Below are positions 15,671 through 24,081 of a stretch of 64,000 nt of DNA, in pieces (within the stretch, counting starts at the first letter, position 1; each line of letters opens with the position of its first letter). The position numbers were made by a program, and so were the translations under genes. The notes beneath the pieces were generated by a model that did not search any database, was not told the DNA's origin, and was given only the letters and a program-made list of their open reading frames with translations. Source of the stretch: Rhodospirillales bacterium BBD 1991-14 (GTDB taxonomy: Bacteria; Pseudomonadota; Alphaproteobacteria; Kiloniellales; Kiloniellaceae); contig LYSY01000011.1 of the NCBI GenBank assembly GCA_001657395.1, positions 62,001 to 126,000 on the forward strand, in the 5' to 3' direction.

Positions 15671-16837
15671 TTAGCGCAGGGGCTCGAGGATCGAAACGTA
15701 GTTGGCCACCGCGGCCCCGCCCATGTTGAAGATACCGCCGAGCCTGGCGTCCTTCACCTGAATGTCGCCCGCGGCGCCCGTCAGTTGCATCGATGTCATG
15801 ACATGCATGGACACCCCGGTGGCGCCGATGGGATGGCCCTTGGATTTCAGGCCGCCGGAGGGGTTGACCGGCAACTTGCCGTCCTTCTCCGTCCAGCCCT
15901 CGGCAATGGCCCGCGCGCCCTGCCCGCGTTTGGTCAGGCCCATGGCCTCGTACTCCAGCAGCTCGGCGATGGTGAAGCAGTCGTGAGTCTCGACGAAGCT
16001 CAGGTCGTCGAGCGTCACCGCACCGGCCTCCAGCGCCTGGTTCCAGGCCTGCTCGCAGCCCTCGAAAAGGGTGATGTCGCGCTTGCTCATGGGCAGGAAG
16101 TCGTTCACCTGCTGGGCGGCGCGGAAGACCACCGCTTTGTTCATCGCCAGCGCCGTCTCGACATCGGTGAGGACCAGCGCCGCCGCCCCGTCGGATACCA
16201 GCGAGCAGTCCGTGCGCTTCAGCGGTCCGGCGACCAGCGGATTTTTCTCCGAAACCTCGCGGCAGAAGTCGTAACCCAGGTCCTTGCGCATCTGCGCCAG
16301 CGGGTTGGCAACGCCGTTTCTGTGGTTCTTGGCCGCAATGCGCGCCAGCGCGTCCGACTGATCGCCGTGCTTCTGGAAGTACTGCTGGGCGATGAGGCCG
16401 AAGACCCCGGCAAAGCCGCCCTCGATTTCACCGTCCTCTTTCAGGTAGGAGGCCTTGAGCAGCACATCGCCGATCTCCCGGCCGGAGATGCCGGTCATCT
16501 TCTCGACCCCGACCACCAGCACGAAGCGCGCGGAACGCGCCGCGATGGACTTCAGCCCCTGGTGGATCGCCGCAGAGCCGGTGGCACAGGCATTCTCGAC
16601 CCGGGTCGCCGGCTTGAAGCGGAAGCGGTCGTCGAACTGCAGCACCAATGAAGAGGGAAAGGCCTGGCGGGAAAAGCCCTCGTTGAAATGGCCGACCACG
16701 ATCTCGTCCACCTCGTCCGGGCCGATCCCGGCGTCTTCCAGCGCCTGGATCGCCACCTTGCCGATCAGCGACTCGACGTCCTCGCCCTCGTGCTTGGCGA
16801 AAGGCGTATGGCTCCAGCCGACGATGCAGGCGGTCAT
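15671..16837 (-). CDS. Thiolase / acetyl-CoA acetyltransferase (SCP-x-like)
   Basis: This 388-residue thiolase-fold protein has the nucleophile in VENACATGSAA (Cys84). It has ETHDCFTIAELLEYEAMGL and the C-terminal GGLKSKGHPIGATG histidine motif. The EGGFAGVFGL and HDCFT wording matches the SCP-x/lipid-transfer thiolase group rather than classical PhaA. Members cleave or form C-C bonds in acyl-CoAs. The ATG at 16837 follows GGGAGATCTGCC. It is the first gene of the minus-strand ligase/PPC/AcuI unit and sits about 230 bp from the divergent LpxR-like gene. Confidence 0.88.
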   Translation of the reverse strand: MTACIVGWSHTPFAKHEGEDVESLIGKVAIQALEDAGIGPDEVDEIVVGHFNEGFSRQAFPSSLVLQFDDRFRFKPATRVENACATGSAAIHQGLKSIAARSARFVLVVGVEKMTGISGREIGDVLLKASYLKEDGEIEGGFAGVFGLIAQQYFQKHGDQSDALARIAAKNHRNGVANPLAQMRKDLGYDFCREVSEKNPLVAGPLKRTDCSLVSDGAAALVLTDVETALAMNKAVVFRAAQQVNDFLPMSKRDITLFEGCEQAWNQALEAGAVTLDDLSFVETHDCFTIAELLEYEAMGLTKRGQGARAIAEGWTEKDGKLPVNPSGGLKSKGHPIGATGVSMHVMTSMQLTGAAGDIQVKDARLGGIFNMGGAAVANYVSILEPLR

Positions 16838-17065
16838 GGCAGATCTCCCGTTGAATTGCGCGGCGCACAATAGCAGAGCCGTTTTCCTACGTACAGGCGC
16901 AGAACCCGCCGGCGGCGGCGGGAATCCGTGGTTTTCTTGGGGTCATTGCCGTATGCAGGGCCGTATGCAGGACAGCAGGTGGAACATTCAGCCGGGATGC
17001 CGGTCTCACCTAAGACGCCGGCGCCAAGCGCCGGCTGCAGCCAGCTCGGGGTCCTGGATCCAGTG

Positions 17066-18097
17066 ATGAAGCGTTCTTTTGCGGCAGCGGCAGGGCTGCT
17101 CTGCCTGGGCTGCCCCGTCATGGCGGCGGCGGACCAGGAGCGGTCGGCTCCCTTGGACCCCGATCCCGCCTGGATCGTCACGGTACAGTTCAGCAACGAT
17201 ATCTTCGGAGGGTCGGACCGGCACTTCACCCACGGCAGCCGCATCGCCGCTCTCGCGCCCGACGGTCAGGTGCCGGAAGCCGTCGAGGACGCGGCCAAAG
17301 CCCTGCCGCTGTTCCCCGACGACGGCCGCCTGCGCATCACCTACAGCCTGGGCCAGGACATCTTCACGCCCGAGCGCATCGAGGAACGCGCCCTTCAGGA
17401 AGACGACCGCCCCTATGCCGGCTGGCTCTTTGGTGGCATCGGCCTGGTCTCGGAGAATGGCGAGCGCCTCGACAACCTGGAACTCAACATCGGGATCGTC
17501 GGACCCGCATCCCTGGCCGACAAGACGCAGATCGAATACCACAAGCTGATCGACGTCCAGATTCCCGAAGGCTGGGAGAACCAGCTCGAGAACGAACCGG
17601 GGATTGTTCTCTACTACGAACGCAAGTGGCGAAATCTCTGGGAGGCGCGGGTCAGCGACCTCGTCGTTCTGGATGAACTGGCGGTCGACGTGACTCCGCA
17701 CCTGGGCGGCGCGCTCGGCAACGTCTACACCTACGGCGCCGGGGGCATGACGCTGCGCCTGGGCGAGGACCTGCCCAACGACTACGGGCCGCCGCGCCTG
17801 CGCCCGGCCCTGCCCGGCTCCGACTACTTCCGCCCGGACGACAGTTTCGGCTGGTACATCTTCGGGGGCGCCGAGGGGCGGGTTGTCCTGCAGAACATCT
17901 TTCTGGACGGCAACACCTTCCGCGACAGCCACAGTGTCGACAAGCGCCCGCTGGTGCTGGACATCCAGGCGGGCCTGGCGGTCACCCTGGGCCAGCGTAT
18001 CCGCCTGGCCTACACGCACCTCTGGCGCAGCAAGGAGTTTCGCGGCCAGGACGCCGGCAACCAGTTCGGGACGCTCAGTCTTTCAGTACGCTTCTAG
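17066..18097 (+). CDS. LpxR-family outer-membrane lipid A deacylase
   Basis: This 343-residue protein has a signal peptide (MKRSFAAAAGLLCLGCPVMAAA). The barrel opens with TVQFSNDIFGGSDRHFTHG, giving the Asn44-Asp45 pair used by LpxR, and continues with YSLGQDIFTPE and RPYAGWLFGGIGL. His159 in IEYHKLIDVQ corresponds to the catalytic histidine. The protein ends in phenylalanine, as outer-membrane beta-barrels do. LpxR removes the 3'-acyloxyacyl chain from lipid A in a calcium-dependent way. The start is the second codon of GTG ATG; the ribosome site is weak. It is convergent with a methyltransferase gene 62 bp downstream. Confidence 0.85.
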   Translation: MKRSFAAAAGLLCLGCPVMAAADQERSAPLDPDPAWIVTVQFSNDIFGGSDRHFTHGSRIAALAPDGQVPEAVEDAAKALPLFPDDGRLRITYSLGQDIFTPERIEERALQEDDRPYAGWLFGGIGLVSENGERLDNLELNIGIVGPASLADKTQIEYHKLIDVQIPEGWENQLENEPGIVLYYERKWRNLWEARVSDLVVLDELAVDVTPHLGGALGNVYTYGAGGMTLRLGEDLPNDYGPPRLRPALPGSDYFRPDDSFGWYIFGGAEGRVVLQNIFLDGNTFRDSHSVDKRPLVLDIQAGLAVTLGQRIRLAYTHLWRSKEFRGQDAGNQFGTLSLSVRF

Positions 18098-18159
18098 CGG
18101 TCCGTCTGCCGGGGCCGCGCTGAAGAAGCCCTCGAGATCCTCTAGGGGCCGAACACGAC

Positions 18160-18939
18160 TTACGCGCTTGCCGGCATTTGCCAGACGGAGACATGGCTCG
18201 TGCTGGTGCGTAAAAAAGGCTCCTCTTTCCACCCGCCCCACCGCGTCTTCAGCGTCATCCCCGCCAGCTCAGCCATCAGATCGAGCTCGGCCGGCCAGAC
18301 ATAGCGGAAGGGAACTGAACGGCGCTCGGCTTTGCCGTCAAGAATCGTGAGGTGATGGGAGGTGAGCGCCTGGGTGACGACGTCGTACTCGTCGATCCCC
18401 CAGTGGTCTTCGCTCAAGTGGAAGGGCAGCATCGTCTCTCCGGGAGGCAACCATTGCAGCCGGGGCACTCCCACCTCGACGAGAAAGCGACCGCCGGGCT
18501 CGAGGTGCGCGGCGGCGTTACGGAAACAGGCGACCTGGCCGGCCTGGGTCGTCAGGTTGTTGATGGTATTGAAGACCAGATAGACGAGAGAAAACCGGCG
18601 TTCGACAACCGTTGTCGCGAAGTCGCCGATGGTCACCCCAATGTCGGCGCCGCCCGCCTTGCTGTGGAGCCGCGCAACCATTGCCCTGGACAGGTCTATC
18701 CCTTCTACCGGCACACCCCGCTGTGCCAGAGGCAGGGCGATCCGCCCGGTCCCTATGCCGAACTCCAACGCACGCCCCCGTCCGGCGAGCTTCGCGAGCA
18801 GGTCGACGACAGGCTCAACGGCCTCGGGATCAAAAACCGCGGCATCGTCATCATAGCGTTGGGCGATGTCTTCACCGAAGTAACCGTCGTCCTGCAAGAT
18901 CGAGCGCCTTCTGTACCACCGGATAGCCGAAGCTACCAT
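18160..18939 (-). CDS. Class I SAM-dependent methyltransferase
   Basis: This protein of about 259 residues has motif I ALEFGIGTGRIALPLAQRG, then VEGIDLSRAMVARL, GDFATTVVERRFSLVYLVFNTINNL and HLEPGGRFLVEVGV. The N-terminal YFGEDIAQRYDDD pattern is typical of Methyltransf_25-type small-molecule methyltransferases. The substrate is unknown. The ATG at 18939 lies three bases after GGAGG, which is tight; TTG at 18960 is an alternative. It is 62 bp upstream of the P450 gene's 3' end on the same strand and convergent with the LpxR-like gene. Confidence 0.8.
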   Translation of the reverse strand: MVASAIRWYRRRSILQDDGYFGEDIAQRYDDDAAVFDPEAVEPVVDLLAKLAGRGRALEFGIGTGRIALPLAQRGVPVEGIDLSRAMVARLHSKAGGADIGVTIGDFATTVVERRFSLVYLVFNTINNLTTQAGQVACFRNAAAHLEPGGRFLVEVGVPRLQWLPPGETMLPFHLSEDHWGIDEYDVVTQALTSHHLTILDGKAERRSVPFRYVWPAELDLMAELAGMTLKTRWGGWKEEPFLRTSTSHVSVWQMPASA

Positions 18940-19000
18940 AAGCCTCCAGCCTGGGGGCAATGAAGCGCCTCAGCTGCGCTGCGGCCAGGGGATCAGCAGT

Positions 19001-20218
19001 TCAGGGGATGCGGACCTGCATCGGTGTGATCTGGCGGAGCCCGCCGAAGCCCAGCATTTGCGGGGGCGTCTCGAGCCGGATGTCCGGCGCGGCGTCGAGG
19101 ATGGCGGCCAGGCTCTCCTCCATTTCGATCCGCGCCAGCATGTCCCCGACGCAGCGGTGCGGACCAATGCCGAAGACCATGTGCAGGCGCGGATGATCGC
19201 TGCGGCGGATGTCGAAGCGGTCCGGCTCGTCGAAGAGCGCGGGATCCCGCATCGCTGACATGGTGCTGAGGCGCAGAACCGCGCCCGGAGGCAGGTCGAT
19301 GCCGTCAAACCTGATGGGAGCCTTGGTCACCCGGGGGATCGACCCGACCGAGGGGTCATAGCGCATGCCCTCGTTCACCGCGCCGGGTATCAGCGCCGGA
19401 TCGGCCCGGAGCGCCGCCCAGTCGTCGGGGCGTTGGAGCAGAAGCGAGACCAGCATGGCAAATGCTGCCCGGGTAGTGTCGCTGCCACCGATGATCACGC
19501 CGACGATCTGAAAGACAAGGCTTTCAAAGGGAATGTTCCGTTCTGCGTGCCAATCCGTGACAAGGGCCGTGAGCAAGTCGTCTCTCGGCGCGGCCACGCG
19601 CAGGCAGAGCTGTTCTTCGACATAGTCATACAGCTCACCGGCAGCGTTCTCGATTTCCCGATGGTGTTCGTGAGGATAGATCGGCGAGAACGCACGGGCG
19701 AGGCTGTAGACACGCTCCGCAAAATACCGGGAATCGCAGGCAGGCAGCCCCAGGATCGCGCCGATGATGTCGGCGGGAACGCGGGCGGCCATGGCGTCGA
19801 CGAAGTCGAAACTCCGGCCGCGCGGCAGACTGTCGACGATGCCGTCCGCAACAGCACGGATCTGGCCGCGCGCCTCCCGCATGATCCTGTGGGCGAAGCT
19901 GCGCGCGAAGAGGCTGCGCTTCGCGCGGTGTGCTGCGCCGTTCGAGAAGAGGAACAGGTCCGACAGAAAGCGGGCCAGGTTTCCTTCGGGAATCTGGTGG
20001 ATCGCCACGAACTCCGGCCCCTCGATCTGGCGCGTCCTCGGGTCGGTGAACAGCGGCACGACGTGTTCGGCGCGAAGCACGAGATACTGATTGGGTTTGA
20101 GTTGCACCAGCGACGTCTCTTCGCGCAGCTCGGCAAGACGGGCATGTGGCGCATCGTTCAGAACGGCCGGATCAACGGTGCGAGGATGGGCCGCGACACT
20201 CAGGGCATGGTCGTGCAT
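19001..20218 (-). CDS. Cytochrome P450
   Basis: This 405-residue soluble bacterial P450 has the I-helix oxygen-binding motif IIGGSDTTRAA, the K-helix motif EGMRYDP (ExxR) and the heme-cysteine loop FGIGPHRCVGDMLARIE with Cys356 as the thiolate ligand. The length and lack of a membrane anchor are normal for bacterial class I enzymes fed by ferredoxin; no redox partner gene lies nearby. The start at 20218 (MHDHALSV) is chosen because upstream codons show no conserved sequence. It is divergent from a regulator-hydrolase fusion gene across about 370 bp, which may control or work with it. The substrate is unknown. Confidence 0.93.
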   Translation of the reverse strand: MHDHALSVAAHPRTVDPAVLNDAPHARLAELREETSLVQLKPNQYLVLRAEHVVPLFTDPRTRQIEGPEFVAIHQIPEGNLARFLSDLFLFSNGAAHRAKRSLFARSFAHRIMREARGQIRAVADGIVDSLPRGRSFDFVDAMAARVPADIIGAILGLPACDSRYFAERVYSLARAFSPIYPHEHHREIENAAGELYDYVEEQLCLRVAAPRDDLLTALVTDWHAERNIPFESLVFQIVGVIIGGSDTTRAAFAMLVSLLLQRPDDWAALRADPALIPGAVNEGMRYDPSVGSIPRVTKAPIRFDGIDLPPGAVLRLSTMSAMRDPALFDEPDRFDIRRSDHPRLHMVFGIGPHRCVGDMLARIEMEESLAAILDAAPDIRLETPPQMLGFGGLRQITPMQVRIP

Positions 20219-20586
20219 GGTCCTGCTCGAGTCTGTGACTACAACGGTCGAAGAGATCCGGCCGCCGCTTCCCCGCTGTACGGGATGGGGGTAGAGGGTC
20301 GGCGACGGCCGGTGCATTGCGGCTGTGTACTCCCAATTCACACCAAAGCGTTGTGGTGAGCGTTGCAAGAACGGTGGTAATTGCCGCAGCGGGGCGTTGT
20401 TTTTTTGTTACTGCCGACGCCGCTTTGCCCGGACTCCACGTATGTCGTTTGTGGGGGCAAGCCGCAGGGAGACTTCGCGCCATCCGCGCAGTGGAAACAC
20501 CTCAAGATGATTGTCTTGCGCTGAAGCCCGGCTCTTCCGTGACCGGCTCTCCTTTGATTGGTCGATTTTTAGGACGAACTGTATTT
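20219..20586. other. Divergent intergenic region between P450 and regulator-hydrolase genes
   Basis: These 368 bp hold no convincing gene. In-frame upstream extensions of both neighbours exist but lack ribosome sites and recognisable sequence. A T-rich run near 20401 and the segment TTGATTGGTCGATTTTTAGG just before the plus-strand start are the most promoter-like stretches. No clear paired hexamers were found. Confidence 0.45.
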
Positions 20587-22194
20587 ATGCAAACAAAACC
20601 ACCGGCTTCCTGCTCGGAGGCGAAGGCGGACACGGGCTTGGAGATTCTGCTTCTGGGCGAACTGCGCGTGGTTCGGCAGGGCACCGAGATCCCGCTGCCG
20701 GCGTCGCGGAAGGCCCGGGGCCTCCTGGCCTACCTGGTCGCCACGGGCCGCCCCCACCGCAGAGAACGGCTCTGCGAGCTGTTTTGGGATATGCCCGACG
20801 ACCCCAAGGCGGCGCTGCGCTGGTCGCTTTCCAAGCTGCGCAAGGTGGTCGACGGCCCCGACCGGATCCGGATCATCGCGGACCGCGAGCGCGTCACCTT
20901 GGATACCGCAGGGGCCCGCATCGACATTCACGATGCCCATGCGCGGCTGCACCAGGATGCCGAAGCGCTCGCGGTCGCCGAGCTCGAGGACCTGGCGCGG
21001 CAGTTGGATGCCGTACTGCTCGACGGTCTCGATGGAGCCGGCGACGAGGCCTTCGACTGCTGGCTGGCGGCGGAGCGGGAGGATGCCCGCGCGGCGCGGA
21101 TCAGCGTTCTCCGCCTGCTGGCCACGCACCCCGAATTGCCACCGGTCTCTGCGCCGAAGTGGATGCGCCTATGGCGCGCGGCCGACCCCGAGGGCGCCGC
21201 AGCTTTCGACCGGTCTGCAGCGGAACATGGCCGCGGCGCGGCGCTCTGCCGGTTGCCGCGCAAGTTCACCGGTCCACCCAAGGTGCCGGCGGCGGCGGCC
21301 GGGACCGATGCGGATCTCTCCCAGCCGCGCGGCGGTGCACAGGCGCTCCGTGCGCAACGCATTGGCTTCTGCGAAGTGCCGGACGGCACCAAGATTGCCC
21401 ACGCGACTCTCGGATCGGGGCGTCCGCTGCTGAAGGCCGCCAACTGGCTGACCCATCTTGAGTTTGACTGGACAAGCCCGATCTGGGGGGAGTGCTTTTC
21501 GGAAATCGCCCGCACGCGAACCCTGATCCGCTATGACGAACGCGGCTGCGGACTGTCGGACTGGGATGTGGAGGACCTGAGCTTCCGCGCTTTCGTCGAG
21601 GATCTGGAAGCGGTTGCCGACAGCCTGGCGCTCAAGCGCTTCCCGCTGCTCGGAATTTCCCAGGGAGCCGCCGTGTCCATCGAGTACGCCGTGCGGCATC
21701 CCGAGCGGGTCTCGGGCTTGATCCTGATCGGAGGCTACGCTGCCGGATGGCGTCACATCGCGAGCCCGGAGGAGCAGGCCCGACGTGAAGCCGTCCGCAC
21801 CCTTACGGAGCTCGGCTGGGGAACGGACAACCCCGCCTATCGGCACATCTTTTCGCAGACCTTCATGCCCGATGCCGGGCCTGCGGAACTCGCCTGGTTC
21901 GACGAGTTCCAGCGCCTGACCACCTCGCCGCGCAATGCCGCCCGCTTCCAGGACGCCTTCGGCGAGATCGACGTGCGCGACCGGCTCGGTCAGGTCAGGG
22001 TCCCGACGATCGTGCTCCATGCGAAAGACGATCAGCGCATTCCCCTCGAACATGGGCGGGCCTTGGCCTCGGGAATTCCCGGGGCGTTTTTTGTACCGCT
22101 GGAGAGCCGCAACCACGTTCTTGTGGACTATGAGCCTGCCTGGCGGACCTGTATGGACGCGGTGCAGAGCTTCATGGCGGAGTACGGTCTCTAG
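20587..22194 (+). CDS. SARP-like winged helix fused to alpha/beta hydrolase
   Basis: The protein has 535 residues. Residues about 18-120 form a winged-helix domain like that of SARP/AfsR activators (LLGELRVVRQG, RKARGLLAYLV, RERLCELFW, ALRWSLSKLRKV). Residues about 260-535 are an alpha/beta hydrolase with nucleophile elbow GISQG (Ser358), an acidic residue in HAKDD (Asp481 or 482) and His510 in RNHVLVDY, so the triad looks complete. A transcription-factor head on a hydrolase suggests that small-molecule binding or turnover controls DNA binding. The start at 20587 has only a weak AGGA upstream, so a longer N-terminus cannot be excluded. It is divergent from the P450 gene. Confidence 0.8.
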   Translation: MQTKPPASCSEAKADTGLEILLLGELRVVRQGTEIPLPASRKARGLLAYLVATGRPHRRERLCELFWDMPDDPKAALRWSLSKLRKVVDGPDRIRIIADRERVTLDTAGARIDIHDAHARLHQDAEALAVAELEDLARQLDAVLLDGLDGAGDEAFDCWLAAEREDARAARISVLRLLATHPELPPVSAPKWMRLWRAADPEGAAAFDRSAAEHGRGAALCRLPRKFTGPPKVPAAAAGTDADLSQPRGGAQALRAQRIGFCEVPDGTKIAHATLGSGRPLLKAANWLTHLEFDWTSPIWGECFSEIARTRTLIRYDERGCGLSDWDVEDLSFRAFVEDLEAVADSLALKRFPLLGISQGAAVSIEYAVRHPERVSGLILIGGYAAGWRHIASPEEQARREAVRTLTELGWGTDNPAYRHIFSQTFMPDAGPAELAWFDEFQRLTTSPRNAARFQDAFGEIDVRDRLGQVRVPTIVLHAKDDQRIPLEHGRALASGIPGAFFVPLESRNHVLVDYEPAWRTCMDAVQSFMAEYGL

Positions 22195-22883
22195 ACGCAT
22201 CCACTGAACGCTTCTCGCGCTATTTCTGTCGGGAATCGGAGGGGGCTGTATGGGCGGCCCCGGTAACCCGGAATCTTACACTGCTGCGATCGCAAGCGAT
22301 CCCCCGCCCAGTATGGCCAAGGGCGCAGCCCCGAACAGAAAACCACGACGCTGCAACAGCAATACAACCATCCGCACAACGCTGAAACCAACGCTCCCGT
22401 AATTGATTGCGCCGGCAGGGACGCGCGGCAAGCCGAAGCGGCGCTATCCAGGCACGATGAAGCCCCTTTTCGTATGAGCCCGACCGCGACCGAAGGCAGC
22501 GGCTTGCAAATCGAGGATCGGAACGGCGCCAACAGCATCAATGAGCAAGTCTGCTTACGCATAAGCGAGCCTCGCGAACCGGAAAGAGCGCGCGAGGATC
22601 TCCCTAGCCTGCACCAGCGACAGGTCGAGCGCGACACTTTGCCGAGGCACCTCGGCAACAGTCCCGAGTCAGGTGATTATGGTTCAATTTCAATTGATTA
22701 AATCGCCATCTAACGTCTTGAAACCCCTTCGAACTCCCACCTTCTTCCACCCCTGAGTTAAACAGTCCCAACCAAAATCACGCAGTCGGCGGTGCGTTCC
22801 GTTCTAGGACGACAGTGATGACCGCCCGAGCATCTGAGGTATCTGCCGCTTAGGAACACTTTGAAAAGTCAGAGGAGAAAGCG
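22195..22883. other. 689-bp gene-poor stretch
   Basis: No gene here is convincing. The open frames on both strands lack domains and ribosome sites. Around 22590-22680 short translated blocks in two frames faintly recall the N-terminus of IS30-type transposases, but the match is too decayed to call. Base composition drops around 22680-22760 (TTCAATTTCAATTGATTAAA). GAGGAGAAAG at about 22873 is the ribosome site of the thioesterase gene. Confidence 0.5.
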
Positions 22884-23489
22884 ATGACTTTCGTAGCTGA
22901 AAGACCTGCCGCCACGCGTCAGCGGACGATCGATGCAAGCAAGACCGAGGAAGCCGATGCGCGTCGCGACAAGCCGCTGCCCAGAGGAGAGTTGGCCACT
23001 CGCGCCTGGGCGTTCCCCAACCATACCAACCCACGCGGCAGCATCTTCGGCGGCTGGATCATGTCTCAGATGGATGCCGCCGGCGCAATCACAGCTGAAA
23101 AGGTTGCACAAGGCCCGGTCGTCACGCTCGCCGTCGACCGTATGACTCTGCTTCGGCAGGTAAAGGTGGGCGACATTGTCTGCTGCTACACTGATCTTGA
23201 GAAAGTCGGCAGAACGTCGCTTTGCCTCCATGTCGAGGTCTGGATATCAAGCCAGGAGCGCCCCGAGGACGTTAAGGCCTCGGAGGGCCAGTTCACCTTT
23301 GTCGCCACAGATGCCAACGGGCTGCCGCAACGCATCCGGCGCGCAGAGCAAAGCCGCGCAGTCATCGAGTCGCGCCCAGGTGTGATTTCGGTGCCCGGCG
23401 GTATCGGCCCTGCGGCCAATAGGCCTGATAACGATAACAGCATTTCGCGCACGACTGCGGTACCGCGGAGATCTTCGTCAATCCCCTGA
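22884..23489 (+). CDS. YciA-type acyl-CoA thioesterase (hotdog fold)
   Basis: The protein has 201 residues. The core is a single hotdog domain: AFPNHTNPRGSIFGGWIMSQMDAAG (residues 44-68), then VVTLAVDRMTLLRQVKVGDIVCCY and GRTSLCLHVEVW. The GGWxMSQMDxAG pattern matches YciA-like acyl-CoA thioesterases, which release acids from short and medium acyl-CoAs. It is longer than usual, with about 30 extra residues at the N-terminus and a polar tail of about 40 residues without a recognisable motif. The ATG follows GAGGAGAAAGCG. A perfect hairpin lies just after the stop. Confidence 0.87.
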   Translation: MTFVAERPAATRQRTIDASKTEEADARRDKPLPRGELATRAWAFPNHTNPRGSIFGGWIMSQMDAAGAITAEKVAQGPVVTLAVDRMTLLRQVKVGDIVCCYTDLEKVGRTSLCLHVEVWISSQERPEDVKASEGQFTFVATDANGLPQRIRRAEQSRAVIESRPGVISVPGGIGPAANRPDNDNSISRTTAVPRRSSSIP

Positions 23490-23500
23490 CTTCTGTAACT

Positions 23501-23540
23501 GACCGGCCCGCCAGGGCAGAGAAAACCTGGCGGGCCGGTC
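23501..23540 (+). terminator. Perfect 15-bp hairpin, probable terminator
   Basis: GACCGGCCCGCCAGG at 23501-23515 pairs perfectly with its complement at 23526-23540 around a 10-base loop rich in A. It begins 11 bp after the thioesterase stop codon. There is no U-tract, so it is either an intrinsic terminator of the type common in GC-rich genomes or a 3'-end stabiliser. Confidence 0.7.
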
Positions 23541-24081
23541 GGTACTGTCACTGAACCAGTTTCATGGCAAATGTACAGACCTTGGTAACCAGTGGGTGAC
23601 AAACAACCGCAGGTTCGCTGCCACCGATACCGACTTCGGTGGGCAAGACATGGGGTCGACATGGGATCGATGCAGAAACCCAAGTGTGGTCGCCAGACGG
23701 AACCAACCGCGCGCCTTCCACCACCCAAGCGCTCTGGCGTCCTCGGGCATCTGGGTCGAGGACAGGTAGGTCTGAACCGATCCTCCAACCTTCAAGGCGC
23801 AGCACTTAAGCGACATCAAACCGAGAAATGACGAATCGTTTGTACCTGGAGCAAACTGATGGTGCGGTCGGGTTTCCATACGTTGCCGCTTCGCGCCCTG
23901 GTAAATCAACCTGTTTAGGGAGCGCAACAGAGTCCACCGAGTAATGCGAATTCAGCGGGCCGTCATAAAGATAACGAACGGCCTTGCACGAGGAATGCCG
24001 CGAAGATTGCCGCAGTGTGCGACCACGGTTACGCCAGCGCCGATGCGCTCGGCAGGCCCAAGCAGTGTCTGGCAAGAAGGC
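23541..24081. other. Gene-poor stretch before the cyclase-GFA gene
   Basis: I see no supported gene in these 541 bp. Several overlapping minus-strand frames of 80-120 codons exist but show no domain, no ribosome site and irregular composition. The cyclase-GFA frame stays open upstream to 23944 but the sequence there looks non-coding. Codon use differs from neighbouring genes, suggesting old, decayed sequence. Confidence 0.5.

Noticed and set aside
22560-22700. Possible IS30-type transposase remnant
   Set aside because: Short translated blocks in two frames faintly recall the HTH of IS30 transposases, but several frameshifts would be needed and no terminal repeats were found, so the match could be chance.
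23562-23927. 121-codon minus-strand frame
   Set aside because: No domain, no ribosome site and irregular codon use; several other frames of equal length overlap it.
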